In this document: in pieces, positions 41,750 through 51,071 of the stretch
How the letters are laid out: each line of letters opens with the position of its first letter
Position numbering within the stretch: the first letter of the stretch is position 1
From: Streptomyces resistomycificus
GTDB lineage: Bacteria; Actinomycetota; Actinomycetes; Streptomycetales; Streptomycetaceae
Direction: 5' to 3'
Assembly (NCBI RefSeq): GCF_001514265.1
Contig: NZ_KQ949004.1
Location: 121,323 to 185,322, forward strand
Length of the DNA stretch: 64,000 nucleotides
Translations under genes and position numbers: made by a program
The notes under the pieces: generated by a model
Seen by the model: the letters and a program-made list of their open reading frames with translations, nothing else
Database searches by the model: none
What the model was told of the DNA's origin: nothing

Positions 41750-42523
41750 ATGCGACAGGTCACCCGCAAGGGCCTGATGACCGTGGCCGCCGCCACCGGC
41801 GTGATCGCCGCAGGCGGCGCCGCGCACGCGGACTCGGGCGCGAGCGGATCGAGCGCGAACTCGCCCGGCGTACTGTCGGGCAACTCGGTGCAGGCTCCGG
41901 TGCACGCGCCGGTGAACGTCTGCGGCAACACGGTCAACGTCGTCGGGGTCCTCAACCCGGCGATGGGCAACAAGTGCGTCAACACCGGCGTCGAGAGCGG
42001 CGGCAAGGGCTCACCCGGTGGGTACGGCGACTCCGGCGGGCACGGAGGCCACGGGGGCTCCGGCGGCTCGGGCTCGTCGGCGGACGGACACACCGCAGGC
42101 TCCCCGGGCGTCGGCTCGGGCAACCATGTCGAGGTGCCCGTCGACGCGCCGGTCAACGTCTGCGGCAACAGCGTCGACATCATCGGGATCGGCAACGCCA
42201 CCTCGGGCAACGGCTGCTCCGACGGAGACGGTTTCGGCGGGAGCGTGCCTCCGGGAGGCGGCCAGGAGACCCCGCCCGGCAGCCCCGAGCAGCCGGGCAA
42301 CCCCGGCAGCCCGGTGGAGCCCGGTCTTCCCGGTGCCCCGAACACGCCGCCGGGCGACTCGCACCCCAACCAGCCGGGTACCCAGACCGTCACCCAGCCC
42401 AAGGGTGCCGCGCAGCTCGCGCACACCGGCAGTGACCTGCCGATGGGTCTGGCGCTCCCGGTGGGCGCGGGGGCGCTGCTGGCGGGCTCGCTGCTCTACC
42501 GCAAGGCGCGCGCCTCGGCGTAG
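41750..42523 (+). CDS. chpC: Long, sortase-anchored chaplin ChpC
   Basis: 257 residues: signal peptide to AHA-DSG (residue 27), chaplin domain 1 (about 36-76), a Gly/Ser/His linker, chaplin domain 2 (about 118-160), a Pro/Gly wall-spanning stretch, then LAHTG (223-227), a hydrophobic helix and the tail RKARASA. LAxTG with this tail is the class E sortase signal, so the protein is covalently attached to peptidoglycan. Each domain has its Cys pair (VCGN..KC, VCGN..GC). Order chpH-chpC on one strand matches S. coelicolor. Confidence 0.95.
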   Translation: MRQVTRKGLMTVAAATGVIAAGGAAHADSGASGSSANSPGVLSGNSVQAPVHAPVNVCGNTVNVVGVLNPAMGNKCVNTGVESGGKGSPGGYGDSGGHGGHGGSGGSGSSADGHTAGSPGVGSGNHVEVPVDAPVNVCGNSVDIIGIGNATSGNGCSDGDGFGGSVPPGGGQETPPGSPEQPGNPGSPVEPGLPGAPNTPPGDSHPNQPGTQTVTQPKGAAQLAHTGSDLPMGLALPVGAGALLAGSLLYRKARASA

Positions 42524-42540
42524 AGGACGCGCACACGCGC

Positions 42541-42578
42541 AACGGAGCGGGCCCTGCCTCGGTGGGGCCCGCTCCGTT
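42541..42578. terminator. Bidirectional terminator, chpC / DUF5703 gene
   Basis: AACGGAGCGGGCCC (42541-42554) and GGGCCCGCTCCGTT (42565-42578) form a perfect 14-bp stem followed by TT. It lies between convergent genes and serves both. Confidence 0.85.
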
Positions 42579-42592
42579 TCCGTCGCCTCAGC

Positions 42593-42781
42593 TCACCAGG
42601 TGGCGCGAACCTGGCGGATGATCCGCCGACGCAGCCGCACCCTGCGGCTGCCGTCACGCAGCAGGCTCAGGCGGTCCAACTCCCAGTGTCCGTACTCGGC
42701 ATGGTCCGTCAGCAGGCGTGTGGCGTCCTTGCGGGAGACCCCGCGTGGCACGTACACGTCGACAAATTCGTATTCCGGCAT
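42593..42781 (-). CDS. DUF5703 small protein
   Basis: 62 residues, basic C-terminus (RRVRLRRRIIRQVRATW) after an acidic-aromatic N-terminus (MPEYEFVDVYVPRGVSRKDA). The family is actinobacterial, small and of unknown function; the basic tail suggests nucleic-acid or ribosome binding. It diverges from the acidic-tail protein gene with only 47 bp between the starts. Confidence 0.8.
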   Translation of the reverse strand: MPEYEFVDVYVPRGVSRKDATRLLTDHAEYGHWELDRLSLLRDGSRRVRLRRRIIRQVRATW

Positions 42782-42828
42782 CGCATCTATTGTGCGGTCT
42801 GGGGCCTGGTACGGATAGCGTCTGCACT

Positions 42829-43536
42829 ATGTCTGATGCTGCGCAGCCCACCGCTGCCGAGGTACGCGCCGCCGCCGAGGCGGTCAAGACCGCGCTCGAC
42901 CGCCACCTGGCGGCGGTCGAACGCCGGTCCGGGGAGGACGACCCTGCCGTCTACGAGGCGTTCAACCAGCTGGCCGCGGCCGCCGAGGTGTACGACGAGC
43001 TGCTCTACGACCGCTACGACGAGGTCACGCCCTTCGAGATCCCCGGCGCGGAGGACTCGCTGCCGCCGTACACCGGCCCCGAGGAGCCGAACGCGCTCAG
43101 CGTGCTGATCCGCCGTGACTACGCCGTGGCGGAGCCCCAGCGGCTGCTGGCACAGGCACAGCGGATCGAGGCGGCGGACGACGAGGGCGGCGAGGCCTCC
43201 GGCACGGTGCACGGGGCGCTCGGCGTCCTGTTCGGCGAGTTCGAGGCCGACGAGATCGCCTCCCGGCACAAGGAGTTCGGCCTGGAGGAGGGCGACTCCA
43301 CGCTCTGGGTGACGGCCGCCGACGAACCGGCCGAACCCGGTGAGTGGCTGGAGGCCCCGTTCGAGCAGGCCGACGCGCAGCGGGTGGTGTGCCGCTTCGA
43401 CGTCAGCGCGGTCTTCGACGACGACGAAGCCGACGACATCGACGACGAGGACACGGACGACCTCGACGAGATCGACGATGACGAGGAAGAGACAGAGGAA
43501 ACAGCGGAGGCGGCGCGGCTGGACACGGATCGCTGA
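42829..43536 (+). CDS. Hypothetical protein with acidic C-terminal tail
   Basis: 235 residues, acidic throughout, ending in a run of Asp/Glu (about residues 198-225) with a few Ser/Thr. The N-terminal half is helical (AAAEAVKTALDRHLAAVE), and LLYDRYDEVTPFEIPGAED is conserved-looking. No ribosome site: GGATAGCG lies 10-17 bases before the ATG, so the mRNA is probably leaderless or nearly so. Function unknown; it is divergent from the DUF5703 gene. Confidence 0.7.
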   Translation: MSDAAQPTAAEVRAAAEAVKTALDRHLAAVERRSGEDDPAVYEAFNQLAAAAEVYDELLYDRYDEVTPFEIPGAEDSLPPYTGPEEPNALSVLIRRDYAVAEPQRLLAQAQRIEAADDEGGEASGTVHGALGVLFGEFEADEIASRHKEFGLEEGDSTLWVTAADEPAEPGEWLEAPFEQADAQRVVCRFDVSAVFDDDEADDIDDEDTDDLDEIDDDEEETEETAEAARLDTDR

Positions 43537-43641
43537 GCGAACGCCCACCGCGACACCAACCGAACCACGGTGGCGGCGGCGGTCTCGGAGGCCGGATCGG
43601 CCCTCCGGGACCGCCGCCGTTCCCGTGCGACGGCGTCTCGG

Positions 43642-45774
43642 TCAGCCGCCGGCCGGGACCTGCGGAGCGAGCAGCGCCGGCAGGCGGGTCGTGCGCGGCT
43701 TCGCCGGGATCTCGGCCACGGCACGCGCCAGCGCCTGGTCAGCGCCGTGGACCACGGACAGGTGTCGGTCCGCCCGGCCGAACGCCGTGTACACCCACGG
43801 CCGGCTGAGCGCCTGCACGGCGTCGCCGGGCAGCACCACGACCACCGCGGGCCACCGGGCCCCCAGCGCCTGGTGAGCGGTCAGCGCCCACCCGTGCCGT
43901 ACGGACTGCTCCACCCGCTCCTTCGGTACGACGACGGCCTCGCCCGCACACGACAGGTGCAGCCCCTCGGCGTCGGCCTTGACCACGCGGCCCGGCAGCG
44001 TTCGGCCCGGCGCGGGGGAGTAGGCGACGCGGTCGCCGGGGTCGAAACCGCCGAAGCGGCCGGGGCCGGGGTTCAGCCGCTCCTTGAGGGCCGCGTTCAG
44101 CGCGCGGGTGCCGGCCGCGCCGCCGTGGCCCGGCGTGATCACCTGCGTCTCCTCGGCAGGAATCCCGATCGCCCGGGGCACCGAGTCCGCGACCAGCTGC
44201 ACGGTCCGGTGGACGGCCTCGCCCGCGTCCCGCACCGGCACGATCACGACCTCCTTGCCGGGGGCCTCGACCTGGTTGAGCTCGCCGATGCCGACGCCGG
44301 AGACCAGCTCGCCCAGCGGGCCCGGGTCCGGACGCCGGGAGGTGACCAGGGGGCAGATCCGGGCGGCCAGCAGATCCGCGAACACCCGGCCGGGCCCCAC
44401 GGACCACAGCACCGCCGGATCACCGGCCAGCACCAGCCGGGCGCCGTCCGGCAACGACTCGGTGAGCAGCGCCGCCGTCTCGACGTCCAGCTGCGGCGCG
44501 TCCAGCACCACCAACACATCGAGATCCAGTGCTCCGTCGGCGTCCCGGCCGGGCCCTTCGAGGCCGGACAGCAGCCCGCCGACGGTGGTGACGCCGGAAC
44601 CGGCGCCTTCCGCCGCCCGAGCGGCGAAGCGGTCGCGGCCGACCGGACCGTGGAAGGCGGCCCACGCACGCAGTCCCAGCTCCCGAGCAGCGCCCAGCAG
44701 CGCGGCCGGTTCGGCGAGCGAGGCCTCTCCGCCCGTGTGCAGAACCAGACCATGGCCCGCGACCGCCCGGATCAGCTCGGCGGTGGAGCTCCCGGCCGAG
44801 GCGGCGGCCCGCTCCCAGTCCGCGGCCGAACCGTCCTCCTTCGGCACGGAGTTGATCAGCCGGGCCAGGCCGTCGGCGAGGCTCTCCTCCGCGAGGGCGT
44901 ACCGCTCCAGCCCGACCAGCACCCGAACCGGCCGCTCCCCGTCCTCCCCGTCCCCCTCCGCCTCGCCGCGATGCTCCGGCACTCCGGACTCCTCCAGGGC
45001 GTCCTGGAAGACCAGGGCGTCGCCCTCGGCGATCGTGTCCTGAACGGCCGCGTCCGGATCCGGCACGCCCTGGCGGCCGAGCGCGGAGACGAGCGCGGCC
45101 ATCTCCAGAGCGGTGTGCCCGGCGAGGGCGGCCTGCTCCAGCAGCCACACGGTGACCGCGCGACCGCGGCGCTCGTCGTCCGGGGCGCACTGGTCACCGA
45201 GGAGCGCCCGCGCGAACCCGTCGGCCTGCTCGGGCCGCACACCGGTGACCCGCAACAACTGCCAGGGGTCGTCCCGCAGCCGTTCGTCGGCCCCCTCGCC
45301 CAGGGCCGCGACGACCTGGGACGCGAGGGTGTCCGGCGCACCACCCTCGGTCAGCACCCGCCGCGCGGCCTCGACGGTCTCCGCGTCGGCGGCCACGGCC
45401 ACCGGGGAGGCGGCCACCGGTTGTGGCCTCGCCGCGGGTGCCGGCCGGCGAGGTGCGGGACCGGGCTCGGCGAAGACGGCGGCCACGGGCTTCTCGCCGC
45501 TCTCCACGGCCCGGACGGCCGCGAGGAGGTCGGCGGCGGTCCCGCTGAGTTTGGTCCCGGCCGCGATGGGCCCCTGCTTCTCGGCCTTCCGCCTCTCGAT
45601 CCGCTCCCGCTCCAGCCGCTGCGCGGCCAACTCGGCCTCGGCCTCGGACTGCTTCGCCGCGGCTTCGGAGTCGCCCTGCGCCGCTTCCACCCCTGGACCG
45701 CCCTCCGCCGCGACGTCCGGCGTCCCCGGTTCGGCGGCCTCTGCGTCCTCGGCGGGCTCCGGCTCCGTGCTCAC
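43642..45774 (-). CDS. RecD-like helicase homologue with degenerate ATPase motifs
   Basis: 710 residues. A charged N-terminus (about 1-120) is followed by a RecD2-type helix-hairpin-helix region (DDPWQLLRVTGVRPEQADGF) and a core that should carry Walker A where LVLHTGGEASLAEPAALL stands. The GK[ST] is absent, Walker B reads VVLDAPQLD instead of DE-type, and the C-terminal motif is TAHQALGARWPAVVVVL in place of the usual TVHKSQGSE. So it is probably a catalytically dead helicase fold. Its GTG overlaps the stop of the aldo/keto reductase gene. Confidence 0.75.
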   Translation of the reverse strand: MSTEPEPAEDAEAAEPGTPDVAAEGGPGVEAAQGDSEAAAKQSEAEAELAAQRLERERIERRKAEKQGPIAAGTKLSGTAADLLAAVRAVESGEKPVAAVFAEPGPAPRRPAPAARPQPVAASPVAVAADAETVEAARRVLTEGGAPDTLASQVVAALGEGADERLRDDPWQLLRVTGVRPEQADGFARALLGDQCAPDDERRGRAVTVWLLEQAALAGHTALEMAALVSALGRQGVPDPDAAVQDTIAEGDALVFQDALEESGVPEHRGEAEGDGEDGERPVRVLVGLERYALAEESLADGLARLINSVPKEDGSAADWERAAASAGSSTAELIRAVAGHGLVLHTGGEASLAEPAALLGAARELGLRAWAAFHGPVGRDRFAARAAEGAGSGVTTVGGLLSGLEGPGRDADGALDLDVLVVLDAPQLDVETAALLTESLPDGARLVLAGDPAVLWSVGPGRVFADLLAARICPLVTSRRPDPGPLGELVSGVGIGELNQVEAPGKEVVIVPVRDAGEAVHRTVQLVADSVPRAIGIPAEETQVITPGHGGAAGTRALNAALKERLNPGPGRFGGFDPGDRVAYSPAPGRTLPGRVVKADAEGLHLSCAGEAVVVPKERVEQSVRHGWALTAHQALGARWPAVVVVLPGDAVQALSRPWVYTAFGRADRHLSVVHGADQALARAVAEIPAKPRTTRLPALLAPQVPAGG

Positions 45775-46754
45775 AGCGTGCTCCAGTCGTGATCGGGATA
45801 GCGGTGCACGGGCGCCGACACATCGTCGAGCGCCCGGCAGATCTCGTCAGGAAGACTAAGGGTCTCCACTGACAATGCCGCCGTGAGCTGCTGCGAGTTG
45901 CGCGCGCCGACGATCGGCGCGGCCACACCCGGACGGTCGCGCACCCATGCGAGGGCCACCTGGAGCGGAGTCACCGCGAGCCCGTCCGCCGCCGTCGTCA
46001 CGGCGTCCACGATGCGGGTCGCGGTGTCGTCGAGGTACGGGGCGACGAACGGCGCCAGATGATCCGAGGCGCCCCGGGAGTCCGAGGGCGTCGAGTGCCG
46101 GTACTTGCCGGTGAGCACCCCGCGTCCGAGTGGCGACGAGGGAAGCATGCCTATGCCCAGATCCAGCGCCGCCGGCAGTACCTCCCGCTCGACTCCGCGC
46201 TGCAGCAGCGAGTACTCCAACTGCGTGCTGGCCAACCGGGTCCGGGTGCCAGGCGCCGCGATCTGCCAGGTGGCGGCCTTGGCGAGCTGCCACCCGCAGA
46301 AGTTCGAGACCCCGGCATACCGGGCCCGTCCGCTGCTGACCGCCAGGTCCAGCGCCTGCAGGGTCTCCTCCAGCGGGGTGTCCGGGTCGAAGGCGTGGAT
46401 GTGCCACACGTCGACGTAGTCCGTGCCGAGCCGGGACAGGGAGGCGTCCAGCGCCGAGAGCAGATGCCCGCGTGACCCGTCGAACCGCCGATCCGGATCC
46501 GGCACGCTGCCGGCCTTCGTCGAGATGACCAGGTCGCGGCGCGGCACGAGGCCTTCCACGAGACGTCCGAGCAGGTACTCGGCCTCCCCGTCCCCGTACA
46601 CGTCCGCGGTGTCGACGAGGCTCCCACCCGCTTCCCAGAACGTCTTCAAGAGGTCCGCCGCGTCGTGCTCGTCGGTGTCCCGGCCCCAAGTGAGAGTGCC
46701 GAGCCCGATCCGGGACACACGCAGGCCGGTGCGGCCGAGATGCCTCTGCTCCAT
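45771..46754 (-). CDS. Aldo/keto reductase
   Basis: 327-residue TIM-barrel NADPH-dependent oxidoreductase. The catalytic tetrad is Asp48-Tyr53-Lys80-His120 (VDTADVYGDGEAE, ISTKAG, VWHIHAFD), with the NADPH site GARNSQQL near the C-terminus. ATG 46754 starts MEQRHLGRTGLRVSRIGLG. It is first in a two-gene unit with the RecD-like gene (GTGA overlap), a pairing with no obvious functional link. Confidence 0.88.
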   Translation of the reverse strand: MEQRHLGRTGLRVSRIGLGTLTWGRDTDEHDAADLLKTFWEAGGSLVDTADVYGDGEAEYLLGRLVEGLVPRRDLVISTKAGSVPDPDRRFDGSRGHLLSALDASLSRLGTDYVDVWHIHAFDPDTPLEETLQALDLAVSSGRARYAGVSNFCGWQLAKAATWQIAAPGTRTRLASTQLEYSLLQRGVEREVLPAALDLGIGMLPSSPLGRGVLTGKYRHSTPSDSRGASDHLAPFVAPYLDDTATRIVDAVTTAADGLAVTPLQVALAWVRDRPGVAAPIVGARNSQQLTAALSVETLSLPDEICRALDDVSAPVHRYPDHDWSTL

Positions 46755-47146
46755 GAACGCCGAGATTACTGGCCAGAACCTGCGGTGTGGGGGCCTGTGG
46801 ATAACCAGTTTCCGCCGGCACCAGGGCCGTTGCCGCAGACGAGGACAGGCTGAAGACGCAGACCGACGCCACAAGGGTCCCGCACTCGCGTACGACGAGC
46901 AGGGGACGTGTCGGGGGGTGTCCGCCCGCAGCGGGTTCGCGTCAACACGGCCGCGTGGGGAGATAGCCGATTCCGCGACGTTCCGAGGGCGGCCCCCCCG
47001 ACGCGGCGCCGACCCACGACGCGGCCCCGAGCCACCCTCGAACCCGAGCCGCTACGCGCACCCCGTCCACCCGCACAGGCCGCCGCAGGCACCCACACGC
47101 TATGGTCTCCGCACAAGGGACGTTACTGATCGGTAAGGGGAACGGC
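46755..47146. other. Intergenic region
   Basis: No gene is supported. It separates the divergent aldo/keto reductase and F420-dependent oxidoreductase genes, so both promoters lie here. A single DnaA-box-like TGTGGATAA occurs at 46796-46804. The stretch 46900-47060 is a run of basic-looking codons in several frames without a ribosome site. Confidence 0.4.
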
Positions 47147-48202
47147 ATGCAGCTCGGGATCAACCTCGGCTACTGGGGTGCCGGCATGGACGCGGACAAT
47201 CTGGCCGTCGCCCAGGAGGCCGACCGCCTCGGATACGCCGTCTGCTGGGCCGCCGAGGCCTACGGCTCCGACGCGGCCACCGTACTCACCTGGGTCGCCG
47301 CCCAGACCGAACGCATCGACGTCGGCTCGGCCATCTTCCAGATCCCGGCCCGCCAGCCGGCCATGACCGCGATGACCGCGGCCACCCTCGACTCCCTCTC
47401 CGGCGGCCGCTTCCGCCTGGGCCTCGGCGTCTCCGGCCCCCAGGTCTCCGAAGGCTGGTACGGCGTCAAGTTCGACAAGCCCCTCTCCCGCACCCGCGAG
47501 TACGTGGAGATCGTCCGCAAGGCGATGACCCGCGAACGCCTCTCCTTCGAGGGCGAACACTGGACCCTCCCCCTCCCCGGCGGCCCCGGCAAGCCCATCA
47601 AGCTCACCGTGCACCCGGAGCGCGAGCACATCCCGCTGTACATCGCCGCCATCGGCCCGAAGAACCTCGAACAGACCGGTGAGATCGCCGACGGCGCCCT
47701 GCTGATCTTCCCGTCCGCCGACCACATCGAGGACACCGCGATCAAGTACCTGCGCGCGGGCCGGGAGAAGGCCGGCAAGACCCTGGACGGCTTCGACGTC
47801 TGCCCGACCCTGCCCCTGGCCGTCGGCGACGACAAGGACGTGACCACCCTCGCCGACACCTTCCGCCCGTACACCGCGCTGTACGTCGGCGGCATGGGCA
47901 GCCGGAAGCAGAACTTCTACAACCAGCTCGCCCAGCGCATGGGATACGAGCAGGAGGCCGCCGAGATCCAGGACAGGTACCTGTCCGGCGACAAGCAGGG
48001 CGCGGCGGCCGCCGTACCGCACGACCTCATCGACAAGACGACGCTCCTGGGCTCCGTCGACCGCATCGCGGACCGGATGAAGGCCTACGCGGCGGTCGGT
48101 GTCACCACCCTCACCCTCGCCCCCGCGGGCTTCACGCTCGACGAGCGGATCGCCTCGCTCCGCGCCGGCACGGAGGCCATGGAGCGCGCCGGCCTCGCAT
48201 AG
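47147..48202 (+). CDS. LLM-class F420-dependent oxidoreductase
   Basis: 351-residue luciferase-like TIM barrel. The start MQLGINLGYWGAGMDADNLA, GSAIFQIPARQPAMTAMTAA and SGGRFRLGLGVSGPQVSEGW are family signatures; the substrate is not indicated. Many actinobacterial members use cofactor F420 instead of FMN. ATG 47147 is chosen because AAGGGGAA lies a few bases upstream; a GTG at 47102 is in frame. Confidence 0.87.
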   Translation: MQLGINLGYWGAGMDADNLAVAQEADRLGYAVCWAAEAYGSDAATVLTWVAAQTERIDVGSAIFQIPARQPAMTAMTAATLDSLSGGRFRLGLGVSGPQVSEGWYGVKFDKPLSRTREYVEIVRKAMTRERLSFEGEHWTLPLPGGPGKPIKLTVHPEREHIPLYIAAIGPKNLEQTGEIADGALLIFPSADHIEDTAIKYLRAGREKAGKTLDGFDVCPTLPLAVGDDKDVTTLADTFRPYTALYVGGMGSRKQNFYNQLAQRMGYEQEAAEIQDRYLSGDKQGAAAAVPHDLIDKTTLLGSVDRIADRMKAYAAVGVTTLTLAPAGFTLDERIASLRAGTEAMERAGLA

Positions 48203-48233
48203 GAGCAACCGGTTCGACCACCGGAGGGTTCCG

Positions 48234-48274
48234 CGGCCGTGGTGGGGGCTCGGGGGTCTTCCCCGCCACGGCCG
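48234..48274 (+). terminator. Hairpin after the F420-dependent oxidoreductase gene
   Basis: CGGCCGTGG (48234-48242) pairs with CCACGGCCG (48266-48274), with inner GGGG/CCCC pairs, 31 bp past the stop. Probably a terminator. The remaining 48275-48440 is leader for the next gene. Confidence 0.65.
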
Positions 48275-48440
48275 TCACACAGAACAACGCGCCCGAGCCC
48301 GCACGGTTACGCCTCAGGAGTGACTCCGGGCGTCCTCCTTTTGGCGGAGTTGTCCGACACAGCTGTTGCAGCACCCCTCGCGCCGCATTTGACTCGTTCT
48401 TTGCGGATCCTGCGGAGAGTCCTGCAGAGAGGTGCTCACG

Positions 48441-49229
48441 ATGCTTTCGGCCAAGAGTCTGTTCCAGGAGATCCTCGACAACGACGAGTCGTTCCGGCTG
48501 TTCTGCTCCATCGCGGCCAGTGGGGAGTCCCAGGGCGGCTGGGAGAACGCCCGCATCGCCGCGCTCGTCCCCGCGGGCGAGCGCCACCTGGCCCCCAAGA
48601 TCACCCGGCACGGAGCGGACGAGGACAAGCACGGGCGGATCTTCAACGCGCTGATGAAGAAGCGCGCCCTGGAGCCCGTTCCGGTGCCGCCCGAGACCGA
48701 CTACACGATGCTGCTGGAGAAACACGGCATCGGACTGGCCCACGAGAAGCTCAAGAGCGACGAACCGCTGACCGTGCCGGACATCGTCACCTACCTGGCC
48801 CACAGCCGGGTCACCGAGCAGCGGGCCTCGGAGCAGATGGACCTGCTGCGCAAGCACTTCGCCGACCATCCCGACCTGGGTCGCGCGGTGCGGATGATCT
48901 CCCATGACGAGGACAACCACCTCGCCTACTGCCACGAGGAGTTGCTGCGCCTCGCGTACGCGGGGCACGGCCGGGCCATCCAGCGGGCGCTGCGGGAGTG
49001 CGCTCTGGTGGAGATCAGGGTCTACCGGGACGTCAGCCTGGCCGTCATGGCGCACATGGGCCGCATTCTCGGCTGGCCGAAGGCGAAGTCGGCGGTGCTG
49101 GCGGCGGGCATCCACGCGGTGTACGCGTACGAACGCCTGGCGGGCTGGCGCCGGATGGTGTCACTGGCGATGCCGGAGCGCCGTGACGCGCTGGGCGGCC
49201 CGGCGACCTCGGCTCCCGAGTTCGCCTGA
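48441..49229 (+). CDS. Ferritin-like di-iron protein
   Basis: 262 residues, all-helical. Candidate iron ligands are in HGADEDKHGRIF (about residues 55-66) and ISHDEDNHLAYCHEE (about 154-168), the spacing of paired ExxH/DExxH motifs seen in ferritin-like oxygenases and rubrerythrin relatives. No membrane segment. ATG 48441 is preceded by GAGAGG; a GTG at 48432 is possible. Function unknown; metal binding is inferred. Confidence 0.7.
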   Translation: MLSAKSLFQEILDNDESFRLFCSIAASGESQGGWENARIAALVPAGERHLAPKITRHGADEDKHGRIFNALMKKRALEPVPVPPETDYTMLLEKHGIGLAHEKLKSDEPLTVPDIVTYLAHSRVTEQRASEQMDLLRKHFADHPDLGRAVRMISHDEDNHLAYCHEELLRLAYAGHGRAIQRALRECALVEIRVYRDVSLAVMAHMGRILGWPKAKSAVLAAGIHAVYAYERLAGWRRMVSLAMPERRDALGGPATSAPEFA

Positions 49230-49257
49230 CCCGACCGCATCCACCCCACCGCACCCG

Positions 49258-50253
49258 CTACATCCACCCCCGGCTCTTGAACAGCCGGTACAGCAGCACC
49301 TCCAGGACGGCCATCAGCACGATCACCGCCGGATACGCCCAGACCCACCGCAGCTCCGGCATGTGCTCGAAGTTCATGCCGTAGATCCCCGCGATCATCG
49401 TGGGGATCGCGGCCATGGCCGCCCACGCGGAGATCTTCCGCATGTCGTCGTTCTGGCGGACGCTCATCTGCGCGAGGTGCGCGGACAGGACGTCCGAGAC
49501 CAGCCGGTCGAGACCCTCCACGGACTCGTTCACGCGCGTGAGGTGGTCGTTGACGTCGCGGAAGAAGGGCCGCGCGCTGTCGTCCACGAAGGGCACCACC
49601 CCGCCGAACTGCTCGACACCCGCGAGCCGGGCCACGGGCAGCGCGAGCGGGCCGGTCGCCCGGCGGAACTCCAGGATCTGCCGCTTGAAGGTGTAGATCC
49701 GGGACGCGGTGTGGCGCGAGCCGCCGCCGTCCGGAGAGAACACCTCCGTCTCCAGCTCCTCCAGGTCGGTCTGCAGCTCCGTCGCCACTTCCAGGTAGTG
49801 GTCGACGACGGCGTCGGCGACCGCGTGGAGCACGGTGGTGGGGCCCGTGCCGAGCAGCTCGGGCTCCTGCTCCAGACGGTGCCGTACGGCGCTCAGCGGG
49901 GCGCCCTCGCCGTGGCGGACGGTCACCACGAACGAGTCGCCGAGGAAGAGCATGACCTCGCCGGTGGAGACGGCGTCGCTCTTCGGCTCGTACACGACGG
50001 GCTTGAGGACGACGAAGAGCGAGTCGTCGTAGACCTCCAGTTTGGGCCGCTGGTGGGCCTTCAGGGCGTCCTCGACCGCCAGCGGGTGCAGGTCGAACTC
50101 GCGGGTGACGCGGTCGAACTCCTTCTCGGACGGTTCGTGCAGACCGATCCAGACGAACCCGTGCGCCGCCCGGGCCTCGGCCAGGGCGTCGGAGAGGTCT
50201 TCGGGGCCGGCCGTCCGGCGCCCTTCACGGTAGATGGCACAGTCGACGATCAC
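49258..50253 (-). CDS. corA: CorA-family Mg2+/Co2+ channel
   Basis: 331 residues. A large cytoplasmic alpha/beta domain with long stalk helices is followed by two C-terminal transmembrane helices; the pore signature YGMNFEHMPEL lies between them and the protein ends LLYRLFKSRGWM. Pentameric channels of this family admit Mg2+ and are gated by intracellular Mg2+. GTG start with GGGAG ten bases upstream. It diverges from the phosphatase gene. Confidence 0.92.
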   Translation of the reverse strand: MIVDCAIYREGRRTAGPEDLSDALAEARAAHGFVWIGLHEPSEKEFDRVTREFDLHPLAVEDALKAHQRPKLEVYDDSLFVVLKPVVYEPKSDAVSTGEVMLFLGDSFVVTVRHGEGAPLSAVRHRLEQEPELLGTGPTTVLHAVADAVVDHYLEVATELQTDLEELETEVFSPDGGGSRHTASRIYTFKRQILEFRRATGPLALPVARLAGVEQFGGVVPFVDDSARPFFRDVNDHLTRVNESVEGLDRLVSDVLSAHLAQMSVRQNDDMRKISAWAAMAAIPTMIAGIYGMNFEHMPELRWVWAYPAVIVLMAVLEVLLYRLFKSRGWM

Positions 50254-50315
50254 TGAACGTGTTCTCCCGTCGCCGAGGGGCCGCCGGACGGCGACGTACG
50301 CCTACGCTGGGCCGC

Positions 50316-51002
50316 ATGCCCACGTTGATCCTTGTACGGCACGGACGTTCCACCGCCAACACCGAGGGGCTGCTCGCCGGGTGGACGCCCGGGGTCGCCC
50401 TCGACGAGCGGGGCGCCGAACAGGCCGCCGCGCTGCCCGGGCGGCTCGCCGGGCTGCCGATCGCCGAGATCGTCACCAGCCCGCTGCAGCGCTGCCAGGA
50501 GACGCTCAGGCCGCTGCTGGACGCACGTCCCGGCCTCACCGCGCACACGGACGAGCGGATCGGGGAGTGCCACTACGGCGACTGGTCGAACCGCAAGCTC
50601 GCCGAGCTCGCGGACGAACCGCTGATGCAGGTGGTGCAGGCGCACCCCTCGGCGGCGGCGTTCCCCGGCGGGGAGTCGATGCGCGCGATGCAGACCCGCG
50701 CCGCCGAGGCGGTGCGCGAGTGGAACGCGCGCGTGGAGCGCGATCACGGCCCTGACGCCGTGTACCTCATGTGCTCCCACGGCGACATCATCAAGTCGCT
50801 CGTGGCGGACGCACTCGGACTTCATCTCGACCTCTTCCAGCGGATTTCTGTTGAACCGTGTTCCATCACCGCGATCCGTTACACCCGTCTGAGGCCGTTT
50901 CTCGTCCGCCTCGGCGACACCGGCGACTTCGCGTCCCTGGTGCCGCGCGAGGAGGCGCCGGCCGACGAAGCCCCGGTCGGGGGTGGTGCGGGCGCACCGT
51001 GA
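50316..51002 (+). CDS. Histidine phosphatase (MSMEG_4193-like)
   Basis: 228 residues. The catalytic LVRHGRSTANTEG (phosphohistidine in RHG) and late CSHGDIIKSLVAD place it in the phosphoglycerate-mutase-like superfamily. It heads the actinobacterial gene set phosphatase - DUF3090 - SCO1664-like - mshC, so a link to mycothiol or a conserved process is suspected. An annotation of phosphoglycerate mutase itself would not be safe. Confidence 0.85.
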   Translation: MPTLILVRHGRSTANTEGLLAGWTPGVALDERGAEQAAALPGRLAGLPIAEIVTSPLQRCQETLRPLLDARPGLTAHTDERIGECHYGDWSNRKLAELADEPLMQVVQAHPSAAAFPGGESMRAMQTRAAEAVREWNARVERDHGPDAVYLMCSHGDIIKSLVADALGLHLDLFQRISVEPCSITAIRYTRLRPFLVRLGDTGDFASLVPREEAPADEAPVGGGAGAP

Positions 51003-51071
51003 TCGTCAGGCGCAGTAGGGTGAAGCGGTCCGCTCACGACCACGTACTCACGATTTCAATGGAGACAGGAC

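Noticed and set aside
46796..46804. DnaA-box-like TGTGGATAA
   Set aside because: A single box without a cluster, AT-rich region or dnaA/dnaN neighbours is not an origin. Could be chance.
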